Assembly (NCBI GenBank): GCA_015501585.1
Contig: JADNRY010000097.1
Location: 124,001 to 188,000, forward strand
DNA from: Rhodocollybia butyracea
Taxonomy: Eukaryota > Basidiomycota > Agaricomycetes > Agaricales > Omphalotaceae
Length of the DNA: 64,000 nucleotides
Direction of reading: 5' to 3'
Shown here: one piece after another, positions 34,337-45,123 of the stretch
Position numbering within the stretch: the first letter of the stretch is position 1
How the letters are laid out: each line of letters begins with the position of its first letter
Program-made: the position numbers and the translations under genes
Notes under the pieces: model-generated
What the model was told of the DNA's origin: nothing
Seen by the model: only the letters and a program-made list of their open reading frames with translations
Databases searched by the model: none

Positions 34337-34994
34337 ATGTTCTTTTCTCTCCTTGCTATCAGTGCTACTGCCGCCGCTTTCTTTGGCTCCGCATCTGCTC
34401 AACAGAGCTGCGACGATGCAGCGCGCTTTGGTACCGTCACCTTCCCAAACCCAATCGTGTTAGGCGAGGCAAGTACTTTCAAACCAACCCAATATTCTGT
34501 TTTCGATCCTAACACATTCGCACCACGCATAGCCAACTCTCTTCAACGCCAACTTCACCTGCTCTGGCCAAGAGTTTTGGTGTCCCAGCCATTTTCTCGG
34601 ACTATGTCCTTCAAGCCACAGCGGACCCAACCGATCCTAACTTGCTCGGGTAAGCCTAGTGTCCACCCCACACAAATTGAAGCCTGTTTTCTGAAACCCC
34701 GCAGGTTCATTCCTACCGTCTACTTTGCTCGTCGTGACGTCCCCGCGAATCAAGTCGACTCTTTCAATGTCACCGTAAGCATCCGAACCCTTTCGAACCT
34801 ACTCTACGATCCTAACCAATTTTTTTCAAACCTCTAATAACAAGTTTGATCCGGCGTTCTTTGCAAGTGCTCCTGGGGCTGAGTGGCAGGTTGTCCTTTT
34901 CACAACGCGTGTTGAGACGACAGACAGCTTTGGTAGCACGATGCTGGTAGGTAGCGTCGAATTGCCTGTCACTTTGGTGACGGCTTCGGACTGA
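34337..34994 (+). pseudogene. small secreted protein gene, probably frameshifted
   Basis: ATG 34,337 opens a clear signal peptide (MFFSLLAISATAAAFFGSASA, cleavage likely before QQSC). Later exons read FGVPAIFSDYVLQATADP, TVYFARRDVPANQVDSFNVT and FDPAFFASAPGAEWQVVLF, ending GSVELPVTLVTASD and TGA at 34,992-34,994. The first intron appears to begin GC (GAG|GCAAGT at 34,469). Around 34,550 the frame must change within ACCTGCTCTGGCC, best explained by loss of 2 nt, and the junction at about 34,648-34,704 is also out of phase. The product would be an extracellular protein of unknown role, with few cysteines. A 3' scrap of the same gene is at 26.1 kb. Confidence 0.55.
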
Positions 34995-35860
34995 GGAGGA
35001 AGTGTTGAGATATTTATTCCACTTGTCGTATCCAAAGGGCGTACAATACCCATATATCCATGATAGCCCCAATACATGATTTCACTTGACAACTAATACC
35101 ATTTCCTAGATTAAAAATGAACCGTCGATGAAAGTGAATTTTCTTGTAAGTAACGAAGATCCTCGCCTGTCCCTTTCTGAGAATTCATAAACTGGATAGC
35201 ATGCATAGCTTGGCGTTGAACGGTATGTATAAACCGCGGTAGAACTTACAACACGCAAATAATCCGTCAATCCATCCATTCTACCCAAAATCAGTGATCC
35301 TGGTACGCGGGTGTGGTAAGAAAGAGCTAGAAATATGCTTTGGAGTAGGAGCATAAATACAAGCAGAGAGAGTAAGTACCCACGTCCAGCAAGATCAACA
35401 ACACCTCAAAGGAGCCGGACATTGCGAAAGTGGGTGGGGAAACGATAAGTCTTGCCTGAGGTTGCGGCAAGAAGAGGTCAGTATATGTTGCATATTGTAT
35501 CACTGCGAGATAAAAGCGGAACCTGTCGCGATACATACGGTGGCTGCGGCAACATGAGCTGTGCACGAAGGAACAGCTTTTAGATGTCAGTATCATGTAC
35601 AAGGAACGACAAATTTTGTTCCATTGGATTTCGAGGCCCGAGATATACTTTCGAAGGAGGACAAACATTTACAATCCCTTGAAGAGTAAACAAGTGCGGC
35701 TCATTTGAACGTTCAAATTCGCTACGTTAGCGAGCTAAACAAAAACAACGCTGATGGCGTGTCCCTCGTCAAAAAGAACTTTTGAGTTGATAGTTCTTGC
35801 GGAAAAGCTTGAGTGGTGATCAATTCAACAGTAGATAGATAATTTGAACATCTCAGAAAG
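34995..35860. other. no gene recognised; weak minus-strand coding signal
   Basis: On the minus strand MSGSFEVLLILLDVG (about 35,390-35,430) can be joined through a GTACTTAC...ACCAG intron to SLILGRMDGLTDYLRVVSS, which resembles a transmembrane-helix-bearing fragment. The evidence is too thin for a gene call. Confidence 0.25.
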
Positions 35861-37743
35861 TCAATTTACTTGTACGCCTCCAACTCCTCTTCGTCTATGT
35901 CGTCCAAGGGCCAGTTTTGCCTCGACTGCAGCGTACACCTCCGCCGTTGTCTCTGCGTCCTCCTTACATGCCTTCAATGTCAGCTGCTTGATCTCCTGAC
36001 CGAATGCCTTGGCTTCCTCATACTGAGCGATGGGCACCCAGGTCTCGTCCCCGTAGCCGACAAGGTCCCTGAGCCTCTTCTCATTTATTTCTGCCTTCGC
36101 CAGTGCTTGATACAGCTTCTCCGCCGCCAATATCTCGTCCTCCGTGAACAGGACCGGACATGGCGTGCCATCCTTTGCAATGTCTTCCCAATCAAGCATC
36201 ATATCCGTCAGGGCATACAGCAACTTGATCGTCTCACCCTCCCAAATAGCAATGGAATGATTGAAGATGCGGCGACGGAAAGTATTGAACGGATAGACCA
36301 GACCCTTGGGGTGGATCCTGTTGTACACTGCTGTGAACAGGTTGTAATAGTAGTGGACAAGACGACGACGGAGGAGCTCCTTCTCCCATTCTTGCTCTGT
36401 TTCTGATAGCTTGTCAAAGTCAAATGGTAGCTTGGGCTCGACCATGCTTCGGGAAACCTCGTCTTCTTCGTTCGAGATGACGTCGGGCATACCAGCGTGG
36501 AGGAAGAGGGGTAGGACAACAGCGTGCTGCCAGTCCACCATGCTAAGAACCTGTAAACCGCTGGAATCTGTTGAAACTTTGAGATTGTTGTAGGATGGGT
36601 CGGGATGGCGAATGCAGAAAGCGCTGAGGGAGGCATCAGCTGGGACAAGCGACGGTGCAACTTGGAGATAGCGACGAAGGTTATTTGCGTGGTCCGACGG
36701 TGGCTGCTTCTCGTAGTTGTAGTACTCCCTTCGGAGGTGTTGATAAGGCATCCTTGGTGAACCAAACTGGTCGAGGTAGGCGAGCTCTTTCTTGGCTCCT
36801 GTGAGCAGCACCGATCTGGCGTCTTCATCTATGGTTATCGACTCGTTCAAAAGAGGCACAAGAGATAGGGGACGTGCGACGTACATGGTCCTCGGAATAC
36901 ATCCAGTTGTTCCCTTCGTCCATACCACAGTGGTGGGCATACATCAGGGCCTAAACAAAATCGCTCCTCTTCGAGTGAGTTGCCTCCTTCCTCGTCCTTG
37001 AGCGGGATGCCCTCGTTACCAGACAGCTCCTTGAGGTCTCTGGCGTAGTAGATACTGCCGCCAGCAGGAAAAGAGATAGACATCATAATAGACTCGAGCT
37101 TCGCAAGCTGGCGCATAACCGAGCTGATTTGATCTTTCTTGAGGTCGAACCATATCTGGCTCAAGTCAGTGCCTTGGATGTACTCCATTAGAATATATTC
37201 CGTCTCGGCCTCGTTATTTGACGTAAAGGAATAGGTGTAGACCTTGGGAATAGGAAGCCCTCTGGAGCGAAGGAAGTCCATGGTAGCGACTTCACTGGCA
37301 ATAGTGTATGCCTTGGAAGTCAGGAGGGGATACGGTATGCGCGCGACGAGCTGGAAGCCGGTGTCTAAGGTGACGAGAAAAGTACGGTTGAATCCACCCT
37401 CTGCAAGCTTTCGAAAGCCGACGATCTCTTCAGTCTTGCAATGCAGCGCCTTGGTGATGATTGTAAAGAGTCCTGGGATGTTGAAGACGCGCCGACGCTC
37501 TTGGAGGCGTTGAGCGCAGTTGGCACTGAGTACGTCAAATTACGAGCTAGAATAGAGGTAATAAACTTGCAGGAAACGTCCGGTAGTATAGTTGAAGAGT
37601 TCGCTGTCCGGGTCTTTCATCAGAGACTTCGGTTGCGGCAGATTGGATAGTCGCCGACTGGTTGTGGACGGGTTGAGCAATGTTGGTGAGAGTGGACCGC
37701 GCAGTCCAGCTGCAAGGAGTCGTCGAGAGGGACGAAGATACAT
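35861..37743 (-). CDS. AIM9: AIM9-like mitochondrial protein, APH/kinase fold (593 aa)
   Basis: Exons 37,743-37,571, 37,525-36,885 and 36,828-35,861 keep one frame (1,782 nt). The N-terminus is Arg/Leu/Ser-rich, like a mitochondrial presequence, and is followed by FNYTTGRFL, LAEGGFNRTFLV, LVARIPYP and EYILMEYIQGTDL. The APH-type site appears as HPDPSYNNL and VDWQHAVVLPLF. Exon 3 continues FGSPRMPYQHLRREYY and WEGETIKLLY, as in AIM9 (altered inheritance of mitochondria 9), whose substrate is unknown. Intron 1 is GC-AG; intron 2 is GT-AG (56 nt). The last 17 codons are basic (RHRRRG), but the neighbouring frame from about 35,915 to TAA 35,868-35,866 reads WPLDDIDEEELEAYK, a more typical acidic end, so a 1-nt insertion near the AAAA run at 35,914-35,917 is suspected. 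Confidence 0.9.
37526..37570 (-). other. GC-AG intron of the AIM9-like gene
   Basis: The only splice choice that preserves phase and joins GRFL to the conserved AQRLQERR segment uses donor CCT|GCAAGT and acceptor CTCAG|T. GCAAGT is the consensus for the minor GC-donor class. Total exon length is then divisible by three. Confidence 0.7.
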
Positions 37744-37922
37744 GGTGGGAAAATGAGAATAGAGAACGTGATCCGGTTCTTATGCCGAAAGTGCCCGGAA
37801 GTCTTGCTATGGACGCTGCTACGCAGAGGATATAGTAATGAGCTTACTTGTATGCAATAATTCCATATAATGATTCGATTACATATCAGAATAGCAAAAC
37901 GGAAAAGAAGAATGGAATGCCT

Positions 37923-38413
37923 CTAGGAGGTCGGGTACACCTCGGACATCTGATCTACCTCCTTCAAGACCGTCTTAGCCTCATCGACATCCTTGCCGGC
38001 CCCATCTCTGATCTCAATATTCAATGGTCGCCATACAACATGCATGCCCTTCTGCTGCCTATCCTTCCGAATCTTGAATGCATTGGGGATGGTGTTACCA
38101 GTATTGACCTGGAGAGTCGTTTATAATCATGCCATATTCTATCTTATCTTCTCCCGATCTCGCGGTTTTGAGGATAGCAGTCGCCACCACGCTCGACGGT
38201 CGGGTTAGCTTGTTTCTTCCAGCCGTTCTTTTCAAGAAATCCTGTGATCGCGTTCCTGTGATCGTGTTCCCGGTATAGTTTCCAACTGTTGAATAAACGT
38301 CGTTTCAGTGCAGGAAATCGTGCGCGTACAGTGAGCCTGAGGTAAAGAACAAGAGTTCAAACGTTTAACCTAGCAAGACTACAAGGTGGAGGACTTATCG
38401 ATATCGATGTCAT
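37923..38413 (-). CDS. small unknown gene
   Basis: Three coding-like blocks. ATG 38,413 with a short exon to 38,370 is followed after a 33-nt putative intron by VRARFPALKRRLFNSWKLYR and NAITGFLEKNGWKKQANP (38,336 to about 38,200). A last exon reads TGNTIPNAFKIRKDRQQKG and DVDEAKTVLKEVDQMSEVYP, ending at TAG 37,925-37,923. The second intron could not be placed in phase with certainty, and a 33-nt first intron is unusually short. Basic, soluble, no signal peptide; family not recognised. It sits head to head with the kinase gene starting at 38,499, so the two may share an 85-bp divergent promoter. Confidence 0.4.
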
Positions 38414-38498
38414 TGACTTGTCGGTTCGCACGGGCTGATTGATTAGCGGCTCTTGCAAGTTTACATGTTGATATTCATCTCTATCCTTGACCACCACA

Positions 38499-39458
38499 AT
38501 GAGTATCGAAAGTCTATCCCCAGGTCTCTTCCTCCTCCAAAATTCGCAGAACTTGAGCCCTTCGCTCGAAGTACAACGGATGCAAGTCACTCCAAATGTA
38601 AGGCTGATAAAACTCTCAAGAATTATCCACATTGATGCATGTTGGCTAGTACCGAGTACAACTTGGACTTTAGACCGCGTAAAAACCGAAATATCTCGAG
38701 GAACACGAATTAGTATCGTTTACTATGGCGTGGATGTTGTGGATATCGGCGATGGGTGCATAGTGAAATTCGGGACATTTGTCAGGGCACGAGAAGCCGA
38801 GGCAACTGAATTTGTTGCTGCATGTACATCGATCCCCGTGGCTCGAATTCACGCAACTCTATATGATGAAGCGACCTCTGTCACTTACATTGTCCAGGAT
38901 AGAATTCAGGGTGAACGCCTCGACAAGTTACTTCCAACTCTTGATGCTGAGAAGCTACAAGTAATTGAGAAGGAGCTCCAGCTTATCTTCTCTCAGCTTT
39001 CCTCATTAGACACGCATGGGCCCATGGGAATGGTAGGGAAACCCACATACTTCCTCGACTTCCATCCATTTGCAGCGGAATATCTTGGTTCTTGGAAAGC
39101 CACCACTACTCTCGGATTCGTCACTTGGATTATCGACGCTACTAATACAGCCACAGATGTAACTGTTTTCAAGCCGCTTGATAGTAATATCTTCGATGAC
39201 AAAAAGCCTCATGTTTTCTCGCATGGAGACCTTGTGCCAGAAAACATACTTGTTCACGATGGGCATATCTCTGGGATCATTGACTGGGAGTATGCCGGAT
39301 GGTATCCTTACTTCTGGAATCCCTACATTGCACTGCGACGGCCATTGGTAGACAGTCGGTGGACGAGAATGATTCGCAATATTATGGTGACCTATAATAG
39401 GGAACGTCAAGTATTTTCTGATGTGTATGAAACAGCCTGTTTATGGGTCGGAACTTGA
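38499..39458 (+). CDS. aminoglycoside phosphotransferase-fold kinase (319 aa)
   Basis: Intronless frame from ATG 38,499. APH-family landmarks appear in order: a nucleotide-lobe strand IVYYGVDVVDIGDGCIVKFG, EAEATEFVAA, the hinge-like TYIVQDRIQGERLDKLL, the Brenner motif HGDLVPENIL (about 39,222-39,250) with catalytic Asp and Asn, and the metal-binding IIDWEYAGWYP (about 39,275-39,307). Agarics have many such cytosolic small-molecule kinases, whose substrates are mostly unknown. Drug resistance should not be assumed. The family usually runs about 280-330 aa, so the gene looks complete. A TTG 12 nt upstream is in frame but the ATG is preferred. Neighbours: a small divergent gene at the 5' side and the AIM9-like gene, a distant member of the same fold, 0.75 kb away. 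Confidence 0.85.
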   Translation: MSIESLSPGLFLLQNSQNLSPSLEVQRMQVTPNVRLIKLSRIIHIDACWLVPSTTWTLDRVKTEISRGTRISIVYYGVDVVDIGDGCIVKFGTFVRAREAEATEFVAACTSIPVARIHATLYDEATSVTYIVQDRIQGERLDKLLPTLDAEKLQVIEKELQLIFSQLSSLDTHGPMGMVGKPTYFLDFHPFAAEYLGSWKATTTLGFVTWIIDATNTATDVTVFKPLDSNIFDDKKPHVFSHGDLVPENILVHDGHISGIIDWEYAGWYPYFWNPYIALRRPLVDSRWTRMIRNIMVTYNRERQVFSDVYETACLWVGT

Positions 39459-41358
39459 CTTGATAATAGTCAATAATTTACTGGATCAATGCCGTAAACT
39501 CAAGTGCGCATTCCAGAATGATAATGCGCGATTATCTTGCCGAATTCAACGATTTGAACTTCACAAAGGATTACACAAGGTTACGCTGTAATTGATGGAA
39601 AACACACCTGATGACTGCACCCACAGCTACACAGGTTCTGATAGCTACGCAGGACCCATCCACAAATCTCAACCAAAGGTTTTTTCGGCCACTTGGGTTT
39701 CTACGCACACTAACAAAGGGATTAATCGATTATCTTAAAGTTTATACGTTTCTTCTACTTAAGGCCCATGCTAACAATATACACTCGCCCAATAGGCGCT
39801 ATTATGAAGGTCTTGAACAATACGATCGTGATCACTTGGTCCAGTATCCAGATAACGATAAGGACCAAATGTAACCCAAAGCATAAACCGATTGGCTACA
39901 AAACAATGGATGTTCTTTTCTCACCTGGTGAAACAGAATTTCACTACAGAGTTAATATTTGTCGTGCACAAGGGGAGGAGTTGAGTGTCGCAAGCTGGCG
40001 TTGTTTCTCAGTGGGGGTTTTGTCACTACCATATCGAGATGCGTTGGTGCAACTTGGGCAAAGCGACAAAGTCTATCTTGAGGGTAACGGAATTGAACTG
40101 TGGGGACTGTGTCCAGCGTATGGTACGCTTTTTTGGTGCATGGGTGAGTGCTCAAATTTCGCCGATGTTTTCTGGATTAAAATCACTCCCCTGAACTAGC
40201 CTGGAGAGAGGGAGGGACATAGAGGGCGCCATCGGGAAAGTCTTGGAATATAACAATAATCTGGCTATACATGAAACAAGTAAAGATATGTAACAGTGTC
40301 CGTTCGAATTGTAATCTTAGAGGAAGATATTGAAAGGGGTGTTGAGCAATGTCTGGGATATTCCTTGACGTTATTGCTTCGCAATTGGTGCCTCCAAAGA
40401 CGACATCGATTGTCGCTGTATGAGGGCTGCTTCAGCACAAAGAAGATGTCGATAATCATAGACCTCAGAATATCTACTCGAATTCTGTATATTTCCAGAA
40501 AATGAATGATCAATTGAGCAATGAATATGACCTCTTGTCCAATTGAGCCAGATTCAAACTTTGAGTCGGTCCAAGTCAGCACTTGGTCAGCACTTGAGCA
40601 ACGCTGTCGGGGTGGCATTCTTGCTCCGGCGCTGATATTTGGATTGAGGGACACCGGGTTCTTCAAAGGGATCGAGAAAGGCTGGTCTCGATCATGCCTC
40701 GCCCCCTCAACAAACGCTGGTCCGACGAATTCCTTACCTAACGATGAGAGCTAGGTTGAGGTCTAACGCGAGAGTTTGTGGTGGTGGCAGAGTTCATCGC
40801 AGTGCTTGGAACCGTAGGCTTCACATAGGAATGGCTGCTGGCATCATCATCATGTAAGTTAGTGAAAGGTAAGAAATGCTGTCAAATATTTACAAAGACG
40901 CGACGACAGCAAGCCCATACCGGGAATCCCGCAACTAGTGTAGATTGGCTTTCGTCAAAACTTTTGATGACAGCACTGATCAGAAAACACAAGTGTCATA
41001 AAGTTTACAGTACTAGAAATCACCTAAGGGCATTAACCTCAACATTCCGACCTCGCTAATCCCTGGGCCAATCCAGCAAATGAACGTTCTCAAGTTTCCC
41101 TTCCATGGACAATCCCGCATCATATTCTCTTAGAGGATCCGGAAAGATCAGGCTTTGTCGGAGCACTATCCGTCGTACCTCCAAAGTAAACATCCCCAGG
41201 TTTCCTCCTTGCTCACCTCCACCCATAATTCCTGCTTTCTTTCCCGCTTTATTATACAGGTGGTCTATGTTTTTGGGCTGAATGAGGAGTGTGCAGATGA
41301 AAAAGGCCGCGGAAAGTTCACTTCAAAAAGGATACCAGTCAAAATTCGCTCGAAAAGG
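39459..41358. other. no gene recognised; possible upstream exon of the next gene
   Basis: Only short frames up to about 41,140. From about 41,260 (after a TTTATTATACAG acceptor) a frame VVYVFGLNEECADEKGRGKF leads into the next gene, so a 5' exon in this stretch is possible. Confidence 0.35.
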
Positions 41359-42443
41359 ATGCGGATAAATATCGTGACATCATCGGAAGTGAATCAGCGG
41401 TTTGCCTCTGACCCCTCTTCACCAATGCCTCCTGATCTCTCCATCGCCGAATTGAAGACCATTTTAAAGGCAGTCGTAGGCCTCATGAGTTCTGGCGAAG
41501 AAGAAGAAGATGACGTGGAAATGAAAACTATTTACGACCTAATCGAGGCTGGGATCTCTTATCGGAGTCTACATTGGAAAGAAGGTGGAGAAGCTAGCGC
41601 AGCCCAGCATGGTTTGGTTGAAAACAATTTTATGTCTATCGAGAACACAAAGAGTATGATATGTTCTGGTCTGAAACACATTGCCGAAGTACGTCCTCGC
41701 TTTCCGCCGTCGAGGCTAATTAAATCGAAACATCTGCTCAGACCGAGGGTGGATCACCGATGGCAATTGATCTTATTTTATTACACTTGGCCTCGGTGGA
41801 GACCGACGACACTCAAGCCGTGATCACTATCCCCGAAACCTCATCGAAGCCTGAATTCGATAGAAAAAGTGCGCATGATGGGATAGATTATCTCATTGCG
41901 AAATACCCCAAAGGACATATGGGTGAGAGAGCTATCCATTCTCTTGCTTTATCTTATCCTATGTAACCAGATACTATGCTCTGGAATCCATTTGGAATTC
42001 TCGCAAACAGAGAAGTCCCAAGGAGTACCTTCAAGATATTCGAAGCAAAGAATTTTTTTTGTATGCAAGAACACCATACTGCGGAGGTTGTTTTGGCTGC
42101 TGCTGCAATCTGTAAACGGGACGAGTATGTGATTGGTTCGTCTACTTGGCAATGTTATCCATATTTTGTCTTGAAGGTTGGAATGTACAAGATGTGCCCT
42201 TACTGACGGTACAACGTGGATGTTCTTCACTTATCGCCAGGTAGGCTCGGATAGTGGCATATACGGCCGAACCCCTGAAATCAAGCTTGGCGAGAATGCT
42301 GAAGGTCTTCCCTTGATCCTGGGTTTACTCAGGGACTGGGTACGTTAACTCCTTCTATTAGATGTACCATATCTGAGCTACTGTAATAGCTTAATAACGC
42401 CCAGACACCTGAATCCGAGATGAACTATTTCAATACCGTATAA
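41359..42443 (+). CDS. unknown five-exon gene (284 aa or longer)
   Basis: Five exons fit one frame: 41,359-41,688, 41,742-41,922, 41,971-42,176, 42,241-42,339 and 42,405-42,443 (855 nt with stop), all with GT-AG introns of 48-65 nt. Landmarks: LSIAELKTILKAVVGLMSSG then a run of Glu/Asp (GEEEEDDVE), GIDYLIAKYPKGHMD, MLWNPFGILANREVP, EVVLAAAAICKRDEYVIG, SGIYGRTPEIKLGENAEG and the end NYFNTV. Consistent phases across four introns argue for a functional gene. It has no signal peptide, no membrane helix and no motif I recognise. The frame stays open upstream of ATG 41,359 to an acceptor at about 41,260, so the true N-terminus may lie in an earlier exon. Possibly lineage-restricted. Confidence 0.7.
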
Positions 42444-42999
42444 ACCTGAACTGTTGAGTTGTCGTTCAAAAATCATGCTCATTGCGAGTTATAAGTATCA
42501 AAATAGGGATGTGCACCTCTTATATTCTTGCTTCTCTACCTTTCATATCTAGGTAAATCCATATCAATGATAATGGAAGTCAACACTCCATAAGTTTGCT
42601 CACGGGAGTGTTGCCCGTTTACTTTTGCTACAAGGTCCCTCAGATTAAGACATCTGAGTCTCCATCTAGTTTTGTAACATCACCACACACTGGCGAAATA
42701 TAAACCCCAAGGTATTAACGAACGCGTTTACCACTGGGCTCGCATCGGGACACTTGATGAATTTGAGAACACTGTATCTTGGCGGCTCATGATATATTTT
42801 ATTTCCTTTAGGGAATGTCTCGCCAGCCCAATGTTGCTACTATGCTTCAGGCAGAGCTCAACAAGGCTGTGTCAGACGCTCATGCAACATCTCTGTTCTC
42901 CTATCCTTCAAGGTCTTCTTGATCTTGATCTTAACGGGTAGATTAGTCTTCTGTTCTAGGTCTTCAAGTTTGAGTATATTCTGACGTTCTCAGTCGTGA
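42444..42999. other. no gene seen
   Basis: About 550 bp of spacer. CTTCTTGATCTTGATCTT at about 42,915 is a minor local repeat. Confidence 0.4.
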
Positions 43000-43640
43000 A
43001 CGTTCGTTCCTCAAACTCCAGGTTTAAAGCATTCAAGAAATCAAGGCAATCGCGAGGACATGATGTTTTCAGCAGGAAAACGAAACAAACGAAACAAACC
43101 AAATCAGCGCGGGGCACTACTGGGTCAGTTGTTTCTCCACAGATATACCCAAAGGTTCTAAATAGTACAAAATTAGTACAAAATTAGTGCACCAGGAACA
43201 CGATGGTATCTAGCAAAGGGTAGCGGAGAAACGTATACATACTCGTTCTGGATTTTGATACCGTCAATCTGGTACCTAATTTCCGCAGTGATTCGGAATG
43301 CGACACTACCGGTCCACGGACCCCTGGAATTTTTTTGATAAGTCCCTTCCAGTAGCACCGACTGAGAACATCCAAGACACCTACTATCACACCGGCGATC
43401 TCCCCATCATCCTTCACACCAGATCCGTAAGATACAGCCCCCTCAATAGAAACCCAATGATTTTCGACGCTTCCGGGTGCCCCGGAGCCAACGTAAGAGC
43501 CATACTGACCCCTGAGTAAAAGCAGCTCCGCCCCTAGAGTCCTGACCACTGCCTTCAAGGCAGTGGGAGTCTCTACGGTTCCTCATGCCCCCGGCACGAT
43601 AAGTAGGTGCTGTATTCGGTCCGCAACAACCCCCCAGCGC
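43000..43640 (-). pseudogene. duplicated 3' end of a ferric reductase gene
   Basis: Aligns by eye with the end of the complete ferric reductase at 46.3-46.95 kb. Protein landmarks in the same order are AVSYGSGVKDDGEIAGVIVGV, then GVRGPVVSHSESLRKLG and a terminal IQNEYVYVSPLP-like run, matching AVAYGTGVKNTEKITGVIVGV and GVCGPVGLSDSVTVEVG there. The 3' untranslated side is shared too (AGCGCGG...CACTGGGT, CCAAAGGTTCTAA, AAACAAACAAA-type run). Everything upstream of the last NADPH-domain exons is absent, and the final exon's stop context is changed. It lies about 3.5 kb downstream of the parent, with the carbonic anhydrase between. Confidence 0.75.
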
Positions 43641-44285
43641 CATATAACTTGTCCCAACTTGCCTTTAATTATTGGGAGTACCCATTGGACTCAGAGTTGG
43701 CGCAGTTTACCAGCTCCGAGTCAAACCAAGGAAGAACCGGAAAAACATCATGTGCCATTTCATAAACTCTGGTTCGAGCAAAATCCTAGTAGCTTGAAGG
43801 TTTGATGAAAAGATTTGGAATGGATCAGATGTGCAAGTGGGCTGCCGTTGGTGTGAATATACAAGATAGTATGAACTTTACAGAAGGATAGTTGTTCGTA
43901 GGCGGACACTAGTTCTTCTGTGCACAAATTTTCTCAGTAATTGTACACCGATTGATTGATTGAAGAAAAAACATACCAACCAATTGGTGGCACTGAGGGT
44001 ACGATTGTCACTGCTCCGACTCGTGGGATCGCGCTACCTGCTGTGTAGACACAACGTACACATGATCATGGTGCATCGCGCACACTCTACACACACTGAG
44101 CTGGATTCAGGCACGATGCTTTACTAACAGACATCAGGAATGGTTTATCGAGAAAAATAGAACCTCTGTATTCGTAACTCCGGAATTTAATCATAGCGGC
44201 GTGGTTCTCGGATAACTATTACTGAGCATCATTTACGGAGAAATATAGGCCCGTATGCTGGACTGATATGAGCCGACAGAGAAGA

Positions 44286-44293
44286 TATAAAGC
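44286..44293 (+). promoter_or_regulatory. TATA-like box of the carbonic anhydrase gene
   Basis: ATATAAAG about 50 bp upstream of ATG 44,341, with a second ATATAA at about 44,297. Confidence 0.4.
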
Positions 44294-44340
44294 ATGATAT
44301 AAGAGTGGGTGCCGTCTCACCTTGTTTTTCCCTAAGCACC

Positions 44341-45123
44341 ATGACCCATTCAGTTATAGCTCATTTGCTTTCTGCTAATGCCAAGTGGGCTGAAAGTGTT
44401 ATAGCTGAAGATCCAGATTTTTTTATCAGGTCTGCTAGAGACCCCCAAGCTCCCGAGGTAATTACATTGCAAAATATCAGTCGTTTTGGCTATTTTGTTT
44501 CTACCATGATTCTAGTTTCTCTGGATAGGATGCTCTGACTCTCGAGTCCCCGAAACCCTCATCACAGGCTCTAAGCCTGGTGATATCTTTGTTAATCGTA
44601 ATATTGGCAAGTAAGTGCATAGACACCAGTGTTCTGTTCCGCAACTTACCTATCTACAGTCAAGTTCGATTCGATGATGACAATATGCTCGCAGTCCTCA
44701 CTTATGCTGTGGAGCATCTGGATGTAAAACACGGTATGTGCCTGCTGTCGTGCTCTATCTGAAATGAACATCGGATTACTACGTTAATTAGTCATCATAT
44801 GCGGCCACACTGAGTGTGGAGCAGTAAAAGCAGCCTTCGATTCTGTTGCATCTGAATCCCCGGTTCCAGTCCGTGGTCATCCGGCCGACTCACCTCTGAA
44901 TCGTTGGCTGTTTCCCCTCACCGCTCTAGCTGCTGAACTCCAGGCTCCATCGGTTCCGGTTCTAGTGCAAGAAAATGTCAAGGCTCAGCTGAATAAGCTT
45001 ATCCATACGGAGGTTATTAGGGACGCTTGGCAAAAGAAAAAGGAAGTTTGGGTTCATGGTTTGGTTTATGATCTTGCTACTGGAAGGCTTAGAGATCTGG
45101 GAATCTCTCAAGGTCGAGAGTAA
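44341..45123 (+). CDS. beta-carbonic anhydrase (205 aa)
   Basis: Four exons, 44,341-44,457, 44,516-44,610, 44,660-44,733 and 44,792-45,123, give 618 nt with correct phases. Exon 1 reads [19 protein letters not shown]; exon 2 opens [13 protein letters not shown] with the first zinc-binding Cys and the Asp-Arg dyad; exon 4 opens [16 protein letters not shown] with the zinc-binding His and second Cys. [15 protein letters not shown] is also canonical. The enzyme interconverts CO2 and bicarbonate, probably in the cytosol since no targeting sequence is seen. Length is normal for the family and all zinc ligands are present. The acceptor of intron 1 is the AG at 44,514-44,515; a later AG would lose the WIG residues. 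Confidence 0.95.

Noticed and set aside
35100..35670. Membrane-protein gene on the minus strand
   Set aside because: Two hydrophobic pieces can be joined by one intron, but no start, full frame or family motif supports a gene.
38499..39458. Antibiotic-resistance gene
   Set aside because: It has the aminoglycoside phosphotransferase fold, but agarics carry many such kinases with other substrates; nothing indicates drug resistance or bacterial origin.
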